Origin: Roseimaritima ulvae
Lineage (GTDB): Bacteria > Planctomycetota > Planctomycetia > Pirellulales > Pirellulaceae
Assembly (NCBI RefSeq): GCF_008065135.1
Contig: NZ_CP042914.1
Span: forward strand, 372,001-436,000
Direction: 5' to 3'
DNA length: 64,000 bases
Within the stretch, counting starts at the first letter, position 1. The number at the start of each line of letters is the position of its first letter. This document shows, one piece after another, positions 26,039-34,327 of the stretch. A program made the position numbers and the translations under genes. The notes below the pieces were generated by a model. It saw nothing but the letters and a program-made list of their open reading frames with translations. It was not told the DNA's origin and ran no database searches.

Positions 26039-27175
26039 TTAACGCTGCGAACCGCTGACGGTTCCGTTGGCTGCCGCATTGGCGCGGGTCGCCGTTTGGG
26101 CAGCTGGTTGAACACCAAAGTTGCCGCCCGCCTGGCCGGTAACCTGAGCTTGCCCGTTGATCTGAGTCTGACCACGGACTTGAGACGCCGCATTGCCAGC
26201 TTGTCCGGCAGCTTCACCCGCTTGGGCCTGTCCGGCGGCCACGGCGCGAGCCCGGGCGTTGGCGGCGGCGTTGACGTTCGCGTTCACGTTGGAATGCAAC
26301 TGAGCCTGCAGCTCGCTCTGGGCGGCGGCGAAGGCATCGAGTCGCTGTTCCAACTGGTCAGCGCGGACCAACAGTTCGGTGCTGCCGCGTTCGATGGCTT
26401 GGTCACGCAGCTGCGAAATTTCAGCACGTCGCTGACGCGTAGCCACACGGATTCGCGTCGACAGGTCCAGGTCGCTCGACAGCACCAATCCGGATGCGTT
26501 GTGGGCGGCGGGCTGGGCGGCCGGTTGGTTGGCGGTCTGCTCGGCCGGCGGCTGCTCGGCGGTCGGTTCGCTCGGCGACGCCGCCGGCGACGGCTGTGCG
26601 GGGCTGGACGGCTCGGGAGCGTTTGGACGGGAGGCGATCAGCGGATTGAATTGACCAAAAATGTTGTCGTAGATGGCCACGTCGGCGGAGCTAACCCCTG
26701 CGGGCAAGCGCACGTCGGTGCCGACTTCCAGATGGGCTTGTGTGCCAACGCGAGCGTTGGAGCCGGGGGCGCGGACACGGCTTTGCGCCGCCACGTCGGC
26801 ATTCAGGTTAACCTGCACGCCGTTGCGGGCCTGGTCCGCGGTGGCTTGAGCGCGCTGCGCGGCAGCTGCGGCGGCGCGTTGGGCGACGGTCGCGGCACGA
26901 CGCGCTTCGGCTTGAATGCGAGCTTGCACCTGGGCCTGGACTTGTGCCTGGACCTGGCTTTGCAGGCGAGCCTGGACTTGGCTTTGCAAGCGAGCTTGGG
27001 TTTGAGCTTGGATTCGCTGTTGGACCTGCGACTGCACGCGGTCGGCTTGGGCCGCCGCGGCGGCTTGGCTGGCGCCGCTGCCGAGTCCGTCGAGGGATTG
27101 GGCGGATGCGGTGGTCAAGGCCAAGCTGCATGGCAGGGCGCCGATTAAGACTGAAAAAAACAATTTTCGATTCAT
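26039..27175 (-). CDS. Secreted Ala/Gln-rich coiled-coil protein
   Basis: About 378 aa from the ATG at 27175 with GGAG upstream; a longer frame to 27253 exists. Signal peptide MNRKLFFSVLIGALPCSLALTTASA. Residues about 35-110 are a near-perfect heptad-like series of QAR(L/I)QSQVQA units, continuing into an Ala/Gln/Arg-rich helix. A Pro-rich segment (about 200-225) and a second Ala/Asn/Arg-rich helix (about 260-340) follow. No enzyme domain recognised. It is divergent from the TPR-barrel gene (118 bp between starts); both are envelope proteins, so a scaffold or adhesion role is an inference. Confidence 0.7.
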   Translation of the reverse strand: MNRKLFFSVLIGALPCSLALTTASAQSLDGLGSGASQAAAAAQADRVQSQVQQRIQAQTQARLQSQVQARLQSQVQAQVQAQVQARIQAEARRAATVAQRAAAAAAQRAQATADQARNGVQVNLNADVAAQSRVRAPGSNARVGTQAHLEVGTDVRLPAGVSSADVAIYDNIFGQFNPLIASRPNAPEPSSPAQPSPAASPSEPTAEQPPAEQTANQPAAQPAAHNASGLVLSSDLDLSTRIRVATRQRRAEISQLRDQAIERGSTELLVRADQLEQRLDAFAAAQSELQAQLHSNVNANVNAAANARARAVAAGQAQAGEAAGQAGNAASQVRGQTQINGQAQVTGQAGGNFGVQPAAQTATRANAAANGTVSGSQR

Positions 27176-27292
27176 TTCCAAACTCCATTTCGGGGGCGGT
27201 GCAGCCGCGACGATCCGGCCGCTTTGACCGGTGAATATTCGCCGTTTCTGCAAGGATCGGGATGGATTTGTGAGGAGCCGTTTTGGTACTCC

Positions 27293-28906
27293 ATGTCTTC
27301 CAAGTTCCGAACTCGCTTTCGTCTATACCTAAAACTTTGTTGCCACCGAAAGGCGAAGGAGTCCATTTTGTCCGACACCGAGCCAGATTTTCGCGCGTGC
27401 TTGCATTGCTTGGGTCGCCCGCCGCGTGGTGGGAGGATCTTGATTGTGTTGGCGCTGCTGTTTGCCAGCCTATTCGGCTCCGCAAACGTGCTTGCTCAGG
27501 TTGCGGGCGAACAGACTCCTATGGAACCGGCTGCGGCGGCCTCGGATCCCATGCTGGCAATGATGTATGCGCGGCTGGAGCGGGATCCGAACCACAGCGA
27601 TTCCTGGCGGTTGGTCGGCAAACTGGAAGCCAAGCAAGGCAACACGCAAGGGGCCATGAACGCTTTGATGCGAGCCCTGCAGCTGGATCCGGAAAACGCG
27701 GCCACCCATTTTGATTTGGGCCAGCTATTGCTCTCCGGCGGCGATGCGGCCAATGCCGACGTGCATTTTCGCCAATGCGTGGCGATTGCTCCCCAGAGCG
27801 ACTACGCCCAGCAGCTGTACCAGCAACAATTGGTCTTGCCGCCGGCGGGTTTGAGCGACGGCTTGCAGCCACCGGCCGCCGCGGTCAGCAACGACGTGGC
27901 CCATGCTTTGGCACAAAGTGAACTGGGCGGTGACGAGGCTTCGCAGTTGGATGCGGTGGGGTATGAAATTCAAACCTTCGATGGCGCGGACGACTTGGAT
28001 CGCCGGTTGAATGAGCTGCGCAGCGACGCCGATCCGGCCGGCCGGCGGTGGCGAGTGTTTTTGGAAATGGGTGCCCTGTACAACTCCAACGTCAGCCTGA
28101 CCCCGATCAGCCGCGATCTAGTGGACAACGAAGCGGAAAGCTTCCAGGGTTTTTTGAATCCGGAATTGGAATGGAAAGCCCTGCAGCATGGGGCATGGCG
28201 AGCGGGCCCGCTGGCCCGCGGCTATTTTACCGTCAACGAATCATCGCAGAGCGAATATGACTTGGCGAGTTTTCAGCCGGGAGCGTTTATCGAGCGCGAC
28301 TTGCAGGTCGGCTCGAGCGACTGGATCGCGCGGCTGGATCATGTCTATTCGCTGGACTTGCTGGAGGGCCATCGCTTGGGGGACCGTCACAGCTTGACCG
28401 CTTCGGTGATCATGATCCGGCCGGACTTGGATGTCATCTATACGTACTTTACCAGTCAGTTTTCGCAGTTCGACGACGACGGCCCCGACGCCGCCAGCAC
28501 CTCGCTCGACGGCAACGCTTTCAGCGGCGGCATCAGCCGTTTCTTTCAAACCGAAAACGCATGGCTGCCGACGTTCAGTTTGGGAATCGATCTGGAATCG
28601 GCCGACACCGAGGGCAGCGACTATCGCTATCGCGCCATCAACGGGCACGGTGATGTGACGTGTCAGTTGAGCGAGCGATGGAGCTTCGTGACAACCGTCG
28701 GTGTGGGGCATCGCGACTACTACGACTTCACCGGTCCGGTCAGCCGCAACGAGTTGACTTGGCGAGTGCACGGCAAGCTGCGTTGGAAATGGTCCGAGCG
28801 GTTTAGTTTCGCCGCCGTGGTCGGCCACGACCGCTTCGCCTCGGACAACGAAGATTTTGACGCCGAACGCACCGAAGGCGGAATCATCACGACGCTCACC
28901 TATTAG
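27293..28906 (+). CDS. TPR plus outer-membrane beta-barrel protein (Slam/DUF560-like layout)
   Basis: 537 aa from the ATG at 27293; the start is uncertain, and a TTG near 27368 would shorten the N-terminus. A hydrophobic segment (LIVLALLFASLFGSANVLAQ, about 50-70) is the signal. Residues about 85-175 contain TPR-like pairs (NHSDSWRLVGKLEAKQGNTQGAMNALMRAL, then a second unit ending NADVHFRQCVAI). From about 250 to the end, alternating strands of 8-12 residues with aromatic ends form a barrel that finishes in ITTLTY with a terminal Tyr. The layout resembles Slam/DUF560 outer-membrane proteins that export surface lipoproteins, but similarity is architectural only. Confidence 0.7.
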   Translation: MSSKFRTRFRLYLKLCCHRKAKESILSDTEPDFRACLHCLGRPPRGGRILIVLALLFASLFGSANVLAQVAGEQTPMEPAAAASDPMLAMMYARLERDPNHSDSWRLVGKLEAKQGNTQGAMNALMRALQLDPENAATHFDLGQLLLSGGDAANADVHFRQCVAIAPQSDYAQQLYQQQLVLPPAGLSDGLQPPAAAVSNDVAHALAQSELGGDEASQLDAVGYEIQTFDGADDLDRRLNELRSDADPAGRRWRVFLEMGALYNSNVSLTPISRDLVDNEAESFQGFLNPELEWKALQHGAWRAGPLARGYFTVNESSQSEYDLASFQPGAFIERDLQVGSSDWIARLDHVYSLDLLEGHRLGDRHSLTASVIMIRPDLDVIYTYFTSQFSQFDDDGPDAASTSLDGNAFSGGISRFFQTENAWLPTFSLGIDLESADTEGSDYRYRAINGHGDVTCQLSERWSFVTTVGVGHRDYYDFTGPVSRNELTWRVHGKLRWKWSERFSFAAVVGHDRFASDNEDFDAERTEGGIITTLTY

Positions 28907-28923
28907 CCAATCGCCACCTCGTC

Positions 28924-28946
28924 GTAGCATGGGTCCCCGGCCCGTG
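28924..28946 (+). repeat. REP-like GTAG repeat (C type)
   Basis: Single copy with stems CATGGGT and GGCCCGTG after the barrel gene stop. Confidence 0.75.
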
Positions 28947-28962
28947 TGGGAAAACCGCCAGG

Positions 28963-29173
28963 CCCGGAGGGCCGACACAATCTCTGCCGGGGGTGTCAAC
29001 CCCCGGATTCGAGCAAGCATAGCACTCCAGGCCCGGAGGGCCGGCATAGTTCTGCCGATGCGCGGCGCCGAGCATTATTATGTCGGCCCTCCGGGCCTTT
29101 GGTTTTATGGGAGGCGGATACCGGGGGTTGGCACCCCCGGCAATGGTTATATCGACCCTCCGGGCCTACCATT
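28963..29173. repeat. Palindromic GGCCCGGAGGGCC / GGGGGTTGACACCCCC repeat cluster
   Basis: GCCCGGAGGGCC occurs near 28965 and 29031, and its inverse GGCCCTCCGGGCC near 29084 and 29155. GGGGGTGTCAACCCCCGG and its variant with TTGGCACCCCC occur at 29000-29018 and 29123-29140. The arrangement is two nested palindromes with opposite flanks. No gene seen. Confidence 0.75.
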
Positions 29174-29197
29174 TTCCGCTTGACACCGGATGACCCC

Positions 29198-32100
29198 TCA
29201 CCACTTAATAACTTCGATACCGTTGCGGGTGATGGCTTTGCGAAAGTTTTCTCGGTCGCTTTGCTTGCTCGGATCGAACGTGCGGACCGCTCCGTCGGCC
29301 ATCAGCGTCACCAGCGGTTGGCCATCGACGAACTGGATCTCGAGGTCGTCGCCCACGTCTTGGGGCTTCGTCCAGGGCACCGATGATTGGCTTTCGACTA
29401 ACAACACCGTGTTGGAGGTGCCGTCGAGGATGTCTCGCAGACGCGTTCCATATTCGGTTCCCAACACGCCTTTTTCAGTAGCGAAGCCCAGGTAGTGGGT
29501 GTGCGACGATGGCCGGTCTGCGGGTGCAAAGGGGCTGCGATAGACGTCCGGCATCTTGTCGAGCAGCTTTGAGTTGTGTTCGCTGTCCCAGGGTTCGTCG
29601 AAGCGATACTGTTCGTACAGTTTGTTCTGTTCGACAAACGGCAGAATCGCCACTCGCCAGCTGAACGGCGGGTTAGTTTTGCCTTGCCGCGGCGAACGTC
29701 CGCCTTCGAGGATGTTGCGCGAACCGGGGAACTTTTTGAACACGTCGTGGAAGTTGTGGAAGCCGAGGCCGATTCGTTTCAGGTTGTTTTTGGTTTGGAC
29801 CAGCTTGCTGTCTCCCGCTGGCTGTGGTGGGTGGACATTCCAGCGAAGCACCGGGGTACGGGCTGCGGCCTTGGGCGTGAGGGGATAGCCTGGGTTGAAC
29901 TCGTTGAACACCCGCAGCGAAGGGTAAATTTGAGGTTGTTCGGCGTCCAGCCGCTTGGTGTCTTCGGCGGTTGGAGGCAGGCTGCAGATTCGCGTTAACC
30001 GTTGCAACTCTTTGCGCTGTTCGGCAGACAGGTCCGCAGGCCGGGTCAGAGCCAAGTCGCCCGGTGCCATCACAATTTCCGTCTGACCTTCAGCGCTGCG
30101 CTGCACGATGGCATAAGATCGCGGGCCATCCTTCACAGGCGACTCAAACACCAACTGGTTGGGGACCAGGTGCGTTTGCACATAAAAGTTCGCTGGTGGG
30201 GTCGCCTTGTTGTTGCCCAGCGACACGATGTACTGACCGTTCATGAAACCGATGTATCGCGCTGGGCCAGGGGCATCGCGATCACGTTCCGACTGGGGCA
30301 ATTGCCAGACGGCGTGCAGGTCGTACTTGGGCAAAATGCTGTTGCGAATCGCGCCGTGCAGACGCCGGATTTCAGCTTCGGAAAATGATCCTGTAATCGC
30401 GGCGCGGCTGCTGATCGCCGAACGAACGATTGGCGCGGAGACCAGTTCGCCATCCACCACGATCCCTAGTTTCCGGCCCATGTTTCCGCCGGTCAGACGA
30501 TGGAATTGTTTGGCCAACGATTCTTTGAACGTCAATTCCAGCGTCTTTTTCTGAACGGCCGAACCGACTTCGCTGGTCGCCGCAATTCCCTCGATCAAGG
30601 CGTTCCACTCGATTCGCTCGGATTCCTTGTTGCTGACCAACGCGTATCGCTGTCCGTTCTGTTCCGGGCTGGGGACCACGTTGACGTCTTCCCCGACAGG
30701 TGTCCATACGCCCCATGGTGTTTCACGCTGGCCTGCCTGCAAGCGCTGCGTGGCCGCTTGCAGGTCCTCTTCGGCAAGATCGTCTTTTGATAACACGATG
30801 GCGAACGTCAGCGGCGATGAGCCATCAAAAATTGCTTCGGCACTGGGATCAGGAGCGATGCTCGGCGGCCCCGCCATCTCAACAGGGCTCCGCGGCGCGA
30901 TGCTGTGCGGGGCAACAACCGCGGGAATGTTGGTGTCTGCAGGCAGGCCGGGAATCGCAGACAGAGGATCCGAACCCGGGGTGGATTCCATCGTGATCTG
31001 TGATCCTTCGGGGACTTCGATTTGCGTTGTCGTGCCGTCTGGATATTTGATTTTGATCAACACTCCCAGCATGGCGCCGAAAACAATGCCGCCCAGCGCC
31101 GTGGCGATCAGCGTCCAAACCGGTACACGGCGACGGAACCAAGGCTGGGGGGCCAGTGTGGAATTCGCTGCCGTAGTGGAAACCGGCGGGTCGGCCGGTT
31201 GCGGCGCTTGCGTTTGCGCCACTTGAATGAGCGCGTTCAGATCGCAACCGACGGTGAACTTCGACAGCGCGTCGGCAACCTCACGCGGCGTCTGCGGTCG
31301 CTCCGCAGGATCTTTGTTCAACATCGCGTCGACCAGCTTCGCCAGCGGCGACGGGGCGTCCTGCAACCGCTCGCTCAGTCGCGGCGGCGGTGTGGAAACG
31401 TGAGCCGTCATCTTGGCGAAAGGCGTTACATGTTCTCGATCCGCAAACGGAGCATGCCCTGTCAGCAATTTGAACAGGGTGCAGCCGAGCGAATAAATGT
31501 CGGCGCGAATGTCGACGCTGCGGCTGTCGGTGACCTGTTCCGGAGCAACGTAGTCGGCTGTGCCCATGGCTTGCCCCGTGCCCGTGATCTCCGCTCCCTG
31601 GCCGGCTTGTTCGAATTGGATTCTCGCCAGGCCCAAATCCAACAGCTTCACTTCGCCGTCGCGGCTGAGCATTACGTTGGAGGGTTTGACGTCGCGATGC
31701 ACAAAGCCCTGTTGGTGCGTGTATTCCAATGCCACGGCCACCTGTCGCACGATCTCACAGGCATCCGCGATCGGCAGCGGACCGCTGCGCTGCGAGAGTT
31801 GTCCCAGGTCCAGACCATCGATGAACTCGGTCACCAGCACCGCCGTGCCCTCGACTTCGCGAGCGTCATGAGCGGTCACGATATTGGGGTGGCTGAGCCG
31901 ACCGACGGCACGCATCTCGGCGTCGAAACGCTCACGCATGCGGCGGTCGGCTAGTCGGTGCCCGGCCAGAACTTTGACCGCCACTTGGCGGCCGAGTTTG
32001 GTGTGCTGAGCAAGGTAGACGCTGCCCATCCCGCCGCGACCCAGCGGACGGACGATGTCGTATTCGCCAAACGAGGCCGGCAGGAAATCCGCATCGGCGG

Positions 32101-32368
32101 CGTCGGCATTAGCCAGCGACAGAGCTCCCAACGCTTTGGCGACGGCTTGCTGGCAGTTCGGTTCTCGATCCCAGGCCGAGTCGCCATCGCCGGCTCGCAA
32201 GCTGGTGATCAGCGAATCTTCGGCGTCGCCAATGGTTTCGATTTCCGCCTGGCAGGTGACGCAATCGCGGAGGTGTTCGAACAGGTCGTCACTGTCGGCG
32301 GCCGGCAGCTGGCCCAACGAGTAGGCTCGCAGTCGGTCGGCGGACGGGCAAGTCGTGATAGTCATCAT
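29198..32368 (-). CDS. Giant membrane Ser/Thr kinase: zinc-finger, kinase, SecDF-head, DUF1559
   Basis: 1056 aa. Residues 1-45: anti-sigma-type zinc finger (His32-x3-Cys36-x2-Cys39). About 103-370: kinase with GRGGMGSVYLA, Lys132, HRDVKPSNV, LLDLGLAR and APEQVT. About 425-450: transmembrane helix (WTLIATALGGIVFGAMLGVL), then KIKYPDGTTTQIEVPEGSQ, common in planctomycete kinases. About 600-690: a domain with GRKLGIVVDGELVSAPIV and AAITGSF, which matches the SecDF P1 head. About 830-1056: DUF1559-like (GLGFHNFHDVFKKFPGSRN, DGTSNTVLLVE, LMADGAVRTF), without the pilin leader. Predicted to sense outside signals and phosphorylate or sequester the divergent sigma factor. Confidence 0.9.
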   Translation of the reverse strand: MMTITTCPSADRLRAYSLGQLPAADSDDLFEHLRDCVTCQAEIETIGDAEDSLITSLRAGDGDSAWDREPNCQQAVAKALGALSLANADAADADFLPASFGEYDIVRPLGRGGMGSVYLAQHTKLGRQVAVKVLAGHRLADRRMRERFDAEMRAVGRLSHPNIVTAHDAREVEGTAVLVTEFIDGLDLGQLSQRSGPLPIADACEIVRQVAVALEYTHQQGFVHRDVKPSNVMLSRDGEVKLLDLGLARIQFEQAGQGAEITGTGQAMGTADYVAPEQVTDSRSVDIRADIYSLGCTLFKLLTGHAPFADREHVTPFAKMTAHVSTPPPRLSERLQDAPSPLAKLVDAMLNKDPAERPQTPREVADALSKFTVGCDLNALIQVAQTQAPQPADPPVSTTAANSTLAPQPWFRRRVPVWTLIATALGGIVFGAMLGVLIKIKYPDGTTTQIEVPEGSQITMESTPGSDPLSAIPGLPADTNIPAVVAPHSIAPRSPVEMAGPPSIAPDPSAEAIFDGSSPLTFAIVLSKDDLAEEDLQAATQRLQAGQRETPWGVWTPVGEDVNVVPSPEQNGQRYALVSNKESERIEWNALIEGIAATSEVGSAVQKKTLELTFKESLAKQFHRLTGGNMGRKLGIVVDGELVSAPIVRSAISSRAAITGSFSEAEIRRLHGAIRNSILPKYDLHAVWQLPQSERDRDAPGPARYIGFMNGQYIVSLGNNKATPPANFYVQTHLVPNQLVFESPVKDGPRSYAIVQRSAEGQTEIVMAPGDLALTRPADLSAEQRKELQRLTRICSLPPTAEDTKRLDAEQPQIYPSLRVFNEFNPGYPLTPKAAARTPVLRWNVHPPQPAGDSKLVQTKNNLKRIGLGFHNFHDVFKKFPGSRNILEGGRSPRQGKTNPPFSWRVAILPFVEQNKLYEQYRFDEPWDSEHNSKLLDKMPDVYRSPFAPADRPSSHTHYLGFATEKGVLGTEYGTRLRDILDGTSNTVLLVESQSSVPWTKPQDVGDDLEIQFVDGQPLVTLMADGAVRTFDPSKQSDRENFRKAITRNGIEVIKW

Positions 32369-32470
32369 TTTGGTTTCCTCGTTCCGTTATCATAGAAGGA
32401 AGTCCGCCGTGGCGTACAAAGCGGCCTACAATGATGAACGCACGCGTCTGACACGTCTTTTTGGTAAATC

Positions 32471-32598
32471 CTCGTTACCAGGCTCCGCCTGGTAACGCAC
32501 TGCATTGCAGGCTCCGCCTGCCGGTTGGCGGGGAGAAGGGTTGACGGGGAGGCGGAGCCTCCAGTGCATTGCGTACCCAGGCGGAGCCTGGGCACGAG
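32471..32598 (+). repeat. Hairpin-rich ~120 bp repeat (D type), isolated copy
   Basis: Four successive palindromes: TTACCAGGC/GCCTGGTAA, GCAGGCTCCGCCTGC, GGAGGCGGAGCCTCC and CCCAGGCGGAGCCTGGG. It lies in the divergent control region between the kinase and the sigma factor. Three further copies follow at 33987-34317. Confidence 0.85.
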
Positions 32599-32614
32599 AG
32601 ACAGAGAGACAGCC

Positions 32615-32682
32615 GTAGCATGGGCCCCTGGCCCGTGCAAAATGGAGAAACGAACGGGACACGGGCCGAGGGCCCATGCTAC
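32615..32682. repeat. Inverted pair of REP-like GTAG repeats (C type)
   Basis: Copies at 32615-32637 (+) and 32660-32682 (-), 25 bp before the sigma-factor start. Confidence 0.85.
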
Positions 32683-32706
32683 GCGAAACCACTGAGATAC
32701 CCGCCC

Positions 32707-33288
32707 ATGACTGCTGAACACCCTACTGTCTCGTCGATGTGGTTGACGGGCGTTCAGAAGATGGATGCGGACAGCTGGAGCCGGTTGGTCAATACCTTTG
32801 GCCCCATCGTGTATCGCTGGTGCCGCGCGTCGGGAGTCAGCGAAGCCGACGCGGCGGACGTGGTGCAGGAAGTCTTTACGGCGGTGGCTCGGGCGGTTCC
32901 GCAGTTCCAACGCGACAAACCCCAGGGCAGCTTTCGCGCTTGGTTGGCGACCATTACTCGCAATAAAGTTCGCGATTACTTTCGCCGCGGCCGGGATCGT
33001 CAAGCGGCCGTGGGCGGCACCGAACCGCTGCTGCAAATGCAGCAATTGCCCGATGATCTCGATTCAACCATCACGTCAGAAAACATTCTCAGTCCGCTGG
33101 CGCACCGGATTTTGCGCCAAGTGCGAGCGGAATTTGAGCCCCATACCTGGCAGGCGTTTTGGTTGACCGCGGTGGAAGAACGCGCCGCGGCCGACGTGGC
33201 ACAGACGCTGGAGATCTCGGTGGCCAGTGTGTATCAGGCCAAATCGCGGGTGCTGCGTCGGTTGCGGCAGCGAATGGAGGAATTTTGA
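32707..33288 (+). CDS. ECF-type RNA polymerase sigma factor
   Basis: 193 aa from the ATG at 32707. Region 2 is recognised by SEADAADVVQEVFTAVARAVPQF and the GSFRAWLATITRNKVRDYFRR segment (about 45-90). Region 4 is ERAAADVAQTLEISVASVYQAKSRVLRRLRQ (about 155-190), a helix-turn-helix for the -35 element. Two-domain ECF layout. It is divergent from a kinase that carries an anti-sigma-like zinc finger, a known planctomycete pairing. The zinc-ribbon gene begins 3 bp after its stop. Confidence 0.92.
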   Translation: MTAEHPTVSSMWLTGVQKMDADSWSRLVNTFGPIVYRWCRASGVSEADAADVVQEVFTAVARAVPQFQRDKPQGSFRAWLATITRNKVRDYFRRGRDRQAAVGGTEPLLQMQQLPDDLDSTITSENILSPLAHRILRQVRAEFEPHTWQAFWLTAVEERAAADVAQTLEISVASVYQAKSRVLRRLRQRMEEF

Positions 33289-33291
33289 CAG

Positions 33292-33873
33292 ATGATTGAA
33301 CTGGAGAAAATTGCTTGCAGCAATTGCGGGGCGCCTTTGGAGGTTCCCGATTCGGTGGATTTTGTGACCTGCAATCACTGCACGACGCAGCTGAGTATCC
33401 GCCGAACCGAAAGTGTTTCGTACACCGAGAAACTGGAGCAGGTGACCGCCGATCAGGCTCAGTTGCGCGAGCGTCTGGTGGACCTAGAGCGTCAGAATCG
33501 ATTGGCGACGTTGGCTCGAAATTGGGAACGTCATAAGAAACAGTATGAGATTCACAAAGACGGTAAGACGTCGATGCCCAGTGAGGTAGGAGGAATTGTG
33601 GGGATGATCATGGGTGCCGTGATAGGCATCTTCATCGCCATCGCAGCTCCGGGGCCGATGAAATTGTTTGGGCTGTTGTTCTTTGCCGTAGGGGTCATTG
33701 CTGGTCTTCGTTCGCAAAGCCTAGCCAAACAATACAACCGCGACTATCGCAACTATCGACGAAGTCGAAAGGAAATCCTGGCCGGCAAGCACGATTCGGA
33801 TTTCAACGAAAGGTTGAAGAGCGTGCCCACGCCGAGGGAGTATTTGGAGCAGTTGGAAGAGGACGTACGTTAG
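33292..33873 (+). CDS. Zinc-ribbon membrane protein, unknown function
   Basis: 193 aa. An N-terminal zinc ribbon (CSNCGAPLEVP ... CNHCTTQL, C-x2-C repeated) occupies residues 8-35. A coiled segment (about 45-75) follows, then two adjacent transmembrane helices (about 103-140: VGGIVGMIMGAVIGIFIAI, LFGLLFFAVGVIAGL) and a basic cytoplasmic tail. The start lies 3 bp after the sigma-factor stop, so it is co-transcribed and possibly coupled. It may be a co-regulator or a simple passenger. Confidence 0.75.
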   Translation: MIELEKIACSNCGAPLEVPDSVDFVTCNHCTTQLSIRRTESVSYTEKLEQVTADQAQLRERLVDLERQNRLATLARNWERHKKQYEIHKDGKTSMPSEVGGIVGMIMGAVIGIFIAIAAPGPMKLFGLLFFAVGVIAGLRSQSLAKQYNRDYRNYRRSRKEILAGKHDSDFNERLKSVPTPREYLEQLEEDVR

Positions 33874-33877
33874 GCCC

Positions 33878-33983
33878 GTAGCATGGGCCCCTGGCCCGAG
33901 CAGAGTGGAGAAGCGTACGGCACACGGGCCGGGGGCCCATGCTGCTTGCGGATCTTCCTCCAAACTCTGGCGAGTTCGGCGAC
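33878..33983. repeat. Three REP-like GTAG repeats
   Basis: 33878-33900 (+, C type, ending GGCCCGAG), 33923-33945 (-, ends GCTGC), 33960-33983 (-, A type, ends GGCGAC). They are slightly decayed. The 454 bp gap 33874-34327 holds only these and the next repeat array. Confidence 0.8.
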
Positions 33984-33986
33984 GAC

Positions 33987-34317
33987 CTTGTTACCAGGCT
34001 CTGCCTGGTAACACACTGCTTTGCAGGCTCTGCCTGCCGGTTGGCGTGAGACGGGGAGGCGGAGCCTCCGGTGCAGTGGCGTACCCAGGCGGAGCCTGGG
34101 CACGAGCCCTCGTTACTAGGCTCCGCCTGGTAACACACTGCTTTGCAGGCTCTGCCTGCCGGTTGGCGAGGACGGGGAGGCGGAGCCTCCGGTGCAGTGC
34201 GTACCCAGGCGGAGCCTGGGCACGAGCCCTCGTTACTAGGCTCTGCCTGCCGGTGGCGTGAGACGAGGAGGCGGAGCCTCCGTTGCAGTGCGTACCCAGG
34301 CGGAGCCTGGGCACGAG
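33987..34317 (+). repeat. Three tandem copies of the D-type hairpin repeat
   Basis: Copies at 33987-34106, 34109-34226 and 34229-34317; the period is about 120 bp and the last copy lacks its middle. Each copy holds the palindromes described for 32471-32598. They end 10 bp before the stop of the convergent protease gene. Confidence 0.9.
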
Positions 34318-34327
34318 ATGACGTGGG

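Larger units (their letters stand above)
32369..32706. promoter_or_regulatory. Divergent regulatory region, kinase / ECF sigma factor
   Basis: 338 bp between two divergent starts. About 200 bp is occupied by repeats (32471-32598 and 32615-32682). No promoter motif could be assigned with confidence; non-repeat sequence is limited to 32369-32470 and 32683-32706. Confidence 0.4.

Noticed and set aside
25958-27148. 396 aa open frame on the plus strand
   Set aside because: Shadow of the Ala/Gln coiled-coil gene; Gly/Leu/Ala-rich repetitive translation without domain or start signal.
32365-33045. 226 aa minus-strand frame over the sigma factor
   Set aside because: Antisense to the ECF gene and to the repeat region; composition is of a shadow frame.
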